Assembly (NCBI GenBank): GCA_020073325.1
Contig: JAIQFJ010000008.1
Span: 1 to 37,392 of the forward strand
Source: Terriglobia bacterium
GTDB lineage: Bacteria > Acidobacteriota > Terriglobia > Bryobacterales > Bryobacteraceae
Direction of reading: 5' to 3'
DNA: 37,392 bases
Under the pieces are notes generated by a model. It worked only from the letters and a program-made list of their open reading frames with translations. It searched no databases and had not been told where the DNA came from. Made by a program: the position numbers and the translations under genes. The stretch's first letter is position 1, and every line of letters starts with the position of its first letter. Positions 33,562-37,392 of the stretch are shown one piece after another.

Positions 33562-34569
33562 TCAAACCACTTTCGTCAACAGCCATTTGTACAGCGCGAA
33601 AAATTTCTTGAAGTCGAGATCGAGCATCACCTCCACTTCGGTCGCATCCGGCGCAAGCGCGCGATCGAGCGGCACCACCGCGCCGTAGTTTTTCCCGAAC
33701 GCCGTGTCGACGTCGAGATACGCCTTTTCGCTCTTCGTCACGAACGACGGATCGAGCAGATAGCCCGCGGCGAGGCAATCCCAGATGTAGGTCGACGCAT
33801 TGGCGTCTTTCGCGAATTTCTTACCCAGGTCTTCGCGAAACAGCGCGGTGACCGGCGTCTTCGCGCCGGCAATCTCTTCGTAATGCGATTTGTCGAGCTT
33901 GGCATGATTGCAGATGTCGAGTCCGAACATGATCTTTTTGGGAATCGCCGAACGCAGCACGATCTGCGCGGCTTCGGGATCGAACCAGAAATTAAATTCG
34001 GCGGCGCGGCCATCGTAGTTTTTTTCGTGAACGGTCCCGCCCATGAACACCAGCTGTCCGATTTTCTTTTCGAGATCGGGCCGCAGACGCAGCGCCATGG
34101 CGAGGTTCGTCATCGGGCCGATCGCGAGAACAGTGACCGGCTCGGGTGATTGCGAAATCATATTGATCATGAACTCGACGGCCAGTTTCTGCGAAATTCG
34201 CCGCTGATTGCTGCGCTTGGCCGGCTTGTCCTCCTGGCCGAACGCGCCCATCCATTCCACGGGTCCCCATTCGCGATTTTCTTTTTCGACCATTGCGCGC
34301 GTGTGGATCAGCGGAGCGCGTGCGCCCATGAAGACCGGCACCGCGGGCTTTTTCATCAGGTCGAGAATGCGGATCATGTAGTCCGACCCGGCTGCGGGCC
34401 ACAGATTTCCGGGGACCAGCGTCATGCCGAGCACATCGACTTTTTCAGGCTGCTGCAGCAGCATCACGAGCGCGGCGCCGTCATCGTTGAAGAATGCGGA
34501 GTCGGTGTCGAAGATAACTCTTTCCTGGGCGAAGCAAAGCCCGGCCATGAAAAGCAGGAGCAATCGCAT
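33562..34569 (-). CDS. Secreted inosine/uridine-preferring nucleoside hydrolase
   Basis: 335 residues with a short signal peptide (MRLLLLFMAGLCFA, then QERV). The calcium-binding loop reads IFDTDSAFFNDDGAALVML, the longer D-T-D-x5-D-D form common in exported members. VLAIGPMTNLA and FMGGTVHEKN match the family core, and AAEFNFWFDPEAA is the usual substrate/calcium segment. It hydrolyses the N-glycosidic bond of ribonucleosides to base and ribose, here probably in the periplasm. It lies upstream of the PafA-type phosphatase on the same strand (10-base gap), a pairing suited to stepwise use of nucleotides: dephosphorylation, then base release. The gene is separated from the upstream glycosyltransferase stop by 37 bases. 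The family call is firm. Confidence 0.85.
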   Translation of the reverse strand: MRLLLLFMAGLCFAQERVIFDTDSAFFNDDGAALVMLLQQPEKVDVLGMTLVPGNLWPAAGSDYMIRILDLMKKPAVPVFMGARAPLIHTRAMVEKENREWGPVEWMGAFGQEDKPAKRSNQRRISQKLAVEFMINMISQSPEPVTVLAIGPMTNLAMALRLRPDLEKKIGQLVFMGGTVHEKNYDGRAAEFNFWFDPEAAQIVLRSAIPKKIMFGLDICNHAKLDKSHYEEIAGAKTPVTALFREDLGKKFAKDANASTYIWDCLAAGYLLDPSFVTKSEKAYLDVDTAFGKNYGAVVPLDRALAPDATEVEVMLDLDFKKFFALYKWLLTKVV

Positions 34570-34606
34570 AAGACCAGTGTTGCAGAATCGTCGCTTGAAG
34601 CCCGGT

Positions 34607-35722
34607 TTAGGGCAACAAATGCGCCAAAATATCGGGGATCTCGAACACTGCGCGATTCTCGATCGCCCGCACGTTCGCGCGATATTTTTCCAGCGAGCCG
34701 AGCATCGCCTCCGACGCTTCTCGCACTCCGCGGAAATTCTTCAGGACGATCCCGACGCCTTTTTCGCGCACCCATTCCGTGTTGTAGCGCTCCTGCGGCA
34801 GAGTCCATGCATTGCATTCGACGATCACCGGCAGCCCCATGGCGACCGCTTCGCTGATGCTGCCAGGGCCCGGCTTGCCGATGAAATAGTCGCAAAGATG
34901 CATGTAGTAGGGGACTTCGCTGGTGAATCCCTCGATGAAATGCGGGCCGCCGCGCGCCCGCAGTTTCGCGGCGAGCTTCTCGTTGCGTCCACAGATGAAA
35001 ATCAACTGACGGTCGTGGAGCCGCTCGGCGATATCGAGCATGACCTTGGAACCCTGGCCTCCGAACAGCACCAGCCCCGTCGGTTTCGAAGGATCGAGTT
35101 TCAACCTGGCAAGCTCCGTGGCGCGATCCGCCGTAATCGGGTCGTAGAACTTTGGCCTCAGGATCATGCCGGACGTTTTGAAAATATGCTCGCCGGGATG
35201 GCCCAGCGCGCGAGCCTGCTCCACGGCTTTGTCTGTGCCGCAGATCAGGAACTGGTCCTGACGCTCGATCCAGAAGTGCGGCGGATAATCCGCGAAATCG
35301 GTCAGAATCGTCACATAAGGCACGCGCGGCAGCGCCGAACGCAGGCTCTCGCACATCGCGCGGTTGAAGTTCGGGACCAGCGAGACCACTAGATCGGGCT
35401 TGGTTTTGGTCCAGTGCGCACCGATCATCCGCACCGTGGGACCATGGTAGAGGCGGATTACGCCATGCATAAACAGAAGTCCCTGGGCCGATCCGAGCGT
35501 CCAACCCCTGGCGAGCATCAGGTTGTAGAGATCTTCCAGCCTTTTGCCCGTCACTTTTTCGAATATGTCGAGCGTCGACAGCATTTCCTGCAAGTTCACC
35601 AGTGTGACTTCCCAGGGACGGTTTTGTTGCTCAATGACTGATTTCAAAGCAGTTGCGGCTGCCCGATGGCCTCCGCCGGCGTCGAAGTAGATGAGATGCA
35701 GCCGTTTCACAAAATCAGTCAC
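34607..35722 (-). CDS. GT28-type glycosyltransferase, MGDG-synthase/diacylglycerol glucosyltransferase-like
   Basis: About 371 residues if started at the GTG at 35722; the frame is open up to a GTG at 35737, and another GTG lies at 35710. The N-terminal LIYFDAGGGHRAAATAL is the hallmark glycine/histidine loop of monogalactosyldiacylglycerol synthase-like enzymes, followed by an MGDG-type acceptor region. In the C-terminal nucleotide-sugar domain LVLFGGQGS, FICGRNEKL and GKPGPGSISEAVAMGLPVIV are typical of GT28. It would transfer a sugar from a UDP-sugar to a lipid at the inner face of the membrane. The 35737 start would overlap the -10 box of the promoter described at 35729-35757, so I prefer a later GTG. 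Together with the divergent PAP2 phosphatase this is a lipid/envelope pair. Confidence 0.8.
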   Translation of the reverse strand: MTDFVKRLHLIYFDAGGGHRAAATALKSVIEQQNRPWEVTLVNLQEMLSTLDIFEKVTGKRLEDLYNLMLARGWTLGSAQGLLFMHGVIRLYHGPTVRMIGAHWTKTKPDLVVSLVPNFNRAMCESLRSALPRVPYVTILTDFADYPPHFWIERQDQFLICGTDKAVEQARALGHPGEHIFKTSGMILRPKFYDPITADRATELARLKLDPSKPTGLVLFGGQGSKVMLDIAERLHDRQLIFICGRNEKLAAKLRARGGPHFIEGFTSEVPYYMHLCDYFIGKPGPGSISEAVAMGLPVIVECNAWTLPQERYNTEWVREKGVGIVLKNFRGVREASEAMLGSLEKYRANVRAIENRAVFEIPDILAHLLP

Positions 35723-35728
35723 AAATGT

Positions 35729-35757
35729 TTTATACACGTGTCATACACGCGTCACAA
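35729..35757 (-). promoter_or_regulatory. Promoter for the glycosyltransferase gene, probably giving a leaderless or near-leaderless mRNA
   Basis: On the minus strand TTGTGA (35757-35752) and TATAAA (35734-35729) are separated by exactly 17 bases. A transcript would begin about 6-7 bases downstream, at or next to the GTG at 35722. No Shine-Dalgarno is visible before any of the candidate GTG starts, which fits leaderless translation. Confidence 0.5.
35732..35753. repeat. Tandem 11-bp direct repeat inside the promoter
   Basis: ATACACGTGTC (35732-35742) is followed at once by ATACACGCGTC (35743-35753), one mismatch in 11. The pair covers the -10 box and spacer of the minus-strand promoter and lies 24-46 bases upstream of the PAP2 start. 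This is a good place for a regulator that would affect both divergent genes. Confidence 0.5.
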
Positions 35758-35777
35758 CTCGGGCTTAAAAGTGTAGC

Positions 35778-36329
35778 ATGGCCGCATCAATACTCGATGT
35801 AAGAGTGATTCGGATGGTCGAAGCCAATGACCACCGGCTGATGCGACGCGTGAATCAATGGCGCGCGCCGCGCTGGCTGCGGCTGTGGATGATTGCGGCG
35901 ACACGGGGAGGCGACGGATGGCTCTGGTACGCCATGGGACTGGTGGTAGCCCTGTTCGGGGGATCGGAGCGGTTCCCGGCCCTGGGAGCGGCCGCGGCAG
36001 CCTCCGGCCTTGGTATCGGGGTATTTCTGAAACTGAAACGAGCCTTCGGACGCAAGCGCCCCTGCGCGCTGGAGCCGCATTGCTGGGCGACACTGCTTCC
36101 GCCGGACCAGTTCTCCTTCCCATCGGGCCACACGATCACGGCCTTCGCGGTGACCGTGGCGCTGGGGACGTTCTATCCGGCGATGCTGCCGGGTCTGTTC
36201 TTCTGCGCCGTTAGCGTCGCGCTGTCGCGGATCATGCTGGGGATGCACTTCCTGAGTGACGTCATCGCCGGAGCCGCCATCGGCGGGCTGCTCGGTTACA
36301 GCAGCGCCGTGCTGATGCGGCTGATTTAA
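35778..36329 (+). CDS. PAP2-family membrane phosphatase (undecaprenyl-diphosphatase/lipid phosphatase-like)
   Basis: 183 residues with about five membrane segments. The three phosphatase motifs are intact: K-x6-RP as KRAFGRKRP (near 88-96), PSGH in FPSGHTITAF (near 115-118), and SR-x5-H-x3-D in SRIMLGMHFLSDV (near 154-165). The enzyme removes phosphate from a lipid pyrophosphate or phosphatidate at the outer face of the inner membrane, for example undecaprenyl diphosphate or phosphatidic acid. It is divergent from the MGDG-synthase-like gene, which would use the diacylglycerol made by a phosphatidate phosphatase. This is suggestive, but substrate cannot be set from motifs. The start lacks a clear Shine-Dalgarno. 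The 3' end overlaps the convergent small gene by 4 bases. Confidence 0.85.
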   Translation: MAASILDVRVIRMVEANDHRLMRRVNQWRAPRWLRLWMIAATRGGDGWLWYAMGLVVALFGGSERFPALGAAAAASGLGIGVFLKLKRAFGRKRPCALEPHCWATLLPPDQFSFPSGHTITAFAVTVALGTFYPAMLPGLFFCAVSVALSRIMLGMHFLSDVIAGAAIGGLLGYSSAVLMRLI

Positions 36330-36511
36330 TCGCCTTCGAATTTTCGTTGAGACAGCAGCCGGCACACGCGCGCCAGGTGTTCGGCGCGGAGCTTGCGAAT
36401 TTCCTCGAACAGGCGTCCATCGAACTCGCCGGCGTCCAGGCGCTCGATAAACTGCTGCAATTCCTGCTCGTTTTCAGGATCTTCGGTGGTCGGCTTGGAT
36501 TCTGGGTCCAT
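36326..36511 (-). CDS. Small acidic helical protein of unknown function
   Basis: 61 residues, rich in Glu, Asp, Arg and Leu: an acidic, likely disordered N-terminus (about 1-15), then an amphipathic helical region (QQFIERLDAGEFDGRLFEEI, then RKLRAEHLARVCRLL) that could form a short coiled coil. No family is recognised. It follows the DHH phosphoesterase gene on the same strand after 79 bases and overlaps the convergent PAP2 gene by 4 bases. The Shine-Dalgarno is weak. The balanced composition, unlike the Arg-rich shadow frames around it, is the main reason to accept it. Confidence 0.55.
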   Translation of the reverse strand: MDPESKPTTEDPENEQELQQFIERLDAGEFDGRLFEEIRKLRAEHLARVCRLLSQRKFEGD

Positions 36512-36590
36512 GACAAAATCAACCCGAAACGGTTTGGTAATGGGTTAGACACCCGCCAGGGACGGCGGTTTCGTGAAACTCGCGGTTCGC

Positions 36591-37392
36591 CTATCCGCGC
36601 AGCTCCGTGGCGATTTCTTTAGCCGCTTTCCGGGCTTCCTCGATCGCTCCAATGGGGAAGCTGATAGCCCCCACCTTAGGATGTCCGCCGCCGCCGTAAC
36701 GCTCACAGATGCTGGCCAGATTGAAGTTCACCGGCCGTTGTGACCACGGATTCGATCCTACCGACACCTTAGTCCGGAAGCTGGACGTGCTGACAGACAC
36801 GGTGTAAGTGGATTGCGGGAACAGGTAGTACGGAATAAATTTGTTGTGGCCTTCCAGGTCGTGCCCCACCAGGTCGAAATACACCACGCCGTCCTGGCAA
36901 CTCGCCTGCTTCCCGATAATGTCGATCGAGCGCACGTGCCGGTCGTAAAGCGGCTTGTAGATCGCCTGAATTTCCGGAGCGGCGATGATTTGATCCAGTT
37001 TTTCATGCCGCATTTTCCGGATAATTTTCTGCACCGTTTCCGATCCCTTGGTACCCTCGATCACCAGAGTCAGTTGCGTCGCGGGCGAGCGCAGCTCCAC
37101 CGCTTCCTTGGCGTCCGCATACTGCGCGCCGTCGATGATGTCGGCCCAGGTAACCAGATCGGCCAGATCGGGCGCGTCGAATCCGAAGCGCTCGCGCGCC
37201 ACCGTGGCGATGTATTTGGTGCACGATTTGAACGACGGATCGTACATTTTGCGGCCGCTGCGATCGGCGCGAAAATGTTCGGCATCTTCGGGCGTCAGGA
37301 AAGCGCTCTGATGATGGTCGAACCACCAGGTGAGGCGCGGGTCGGTGGAGTACTTGAAATCGACGATGGCGTTCTCGTCCCCGTCGAACATT
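36591..37392 (-). CDS. DHH-family phosphoesterase (5' end beyond window)
   Basis: At least 266 residues are visible; the true start probably lies outside the window, because members of this family begin with a D-x-D-G-type segment some 40-50 residues earlier. WFDHHQSAF near the visible N-terminus is the DHH metal-binding motif. The C-terminal DHHA1 domain ends with the RYGGGGHPKVGAISF signature of the GGGH substrate-binding loop. In between, LADLVTWADIIDG supplies a further aspartate metal ligand. Related proteins are exopolyphosphatase-like or oligoribonuclease/c-di-nucleotide hydrolases (NrnA-like), cytoplasmic and Mn2+-dependent. Which of these applies cannot be decided from the visible part. 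Confidence 0.85.
   Translation of the reverse strand, partial: MFDGDENAIVDFKYSTDPRLTWWFDHHQSAFLTPEDAEHFRADRSGRKMYDPSFKSCTKYIATVARERFGFDAPDLADLVTWADIIDGAQYADAKEAVELRSPATQLTLVIEGTKGSETVQKIIRKMRHEKLDQIIAAPEIQAIYKPLYDRHVRSIDIIGKQASCQDGVVYFDLVGHDLEGHNKFIPYYLFPQSTYTVSVSTSSFRTKVSVGSNPWSQRPVNFNLASICERYGGGGHPKVGAISFPIGAIEEARKAAKEIATELRG

Noticed and set aside
33562-34569. Defective calcium loop in the nucleoside hydrolase
   Set aside because: The D-T-D-x5-D-D spacing differs from DTDPGxDD but matches the longer variant known in exported members.
1-37392. CRISPR arrays, tRNA/rRNA genes, insertion sequences
   Set aside because: No regular spacer-repeat array, no tRNA-like cloverleaf and no transposase or terminal repeats were noticed on reading.

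Overview
The window is about 37 kb of high-GC bacterial DNA with densely packed, often overlapping genes. The gene content suggests an Acidobacteriota member close to Bryobacterales/Solibacter: two very large secreted Asp-box (VPS10/sortilin-like) proteins, a secreted beta-helix protein with three malectin-like domains, a PEP-CTERM protein, an M14 peptidase with a long C-terminal extension, and a 'tricarballylate dehydrogenase' type catabolic operon. The taxonomic placement is inference from gene content.

Layout. (1) 1-4119, plus strand: the tail of a UDP-glucose 6-dehydrogenase, a polytopic GT-C-like membrane protein joined to it by an ATGA overlap, and a membrane protein with an internal spermidine-synthase-like fold. 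Together these look like envelope or exopolysaccharide functions. (2) 4160-9783: an accessory patch of secreted proteins, namely the beta-helix/malectin protein (minus), a PEP-CTERM protein (plus), a decayed secreted-protein gene (minus, several frameshifts) and a small beta-helix protein (plus). It has AT-rich control regions and a 5' leader with competing hairpins. (3) 10057-31585: a large divergent catabolic locus. The minus-strand arm, read from the shared 122-bp control region, is M14 peptidase, LeuC-like, LeuD-like, class V aminotransferase, Asp-box protein, RraA-like aldolase. The plus-strand arm is TcuA-like, TcuB-like, ThDP enzyme, MmgE/PrpD, aldehyde dehydrogenase, dicarboxylate carrier, second Asp-box protein, then a GntR/FCD regulator. 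(4) 31582-37392: a remnant of a DUF1932 oxidoreductase, a PafA-type phosphatase, a nucleoside hydrolase, an MGDG-synthase-like glycosyltransferase divergent from a PAP2 phosphatase, a small acidic protein, and the 3' part of a DHH phosphoesterase.

How the genes may work together. The divergent locus holds an importer, an FAD dehydrogenase with an Fe-S/membrane electron acceptor, two unrelated hydro-lyase systems, a retro-aldolase, a 2-oxoacid decarboxylase, an aldehyde dehydrogenase and an aminotransferase. That is a plausible complete route for a di- or tricarboxylic acid of the tricarballylate/aconitate class, controlled by the FCD regulator. The exact substrate cannot be read from the sequence. 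Two proteins in this locus carry altered active-site motifs: the LeuD-like subunit lacks the usual SSREH residues, and the carrier lacks the usual sodium-site aspartates. This suggests a substrate or coupling mode unlike the textbook members. Two large paralogous Asp-box proteins sit in the two arms in near mirror positions.
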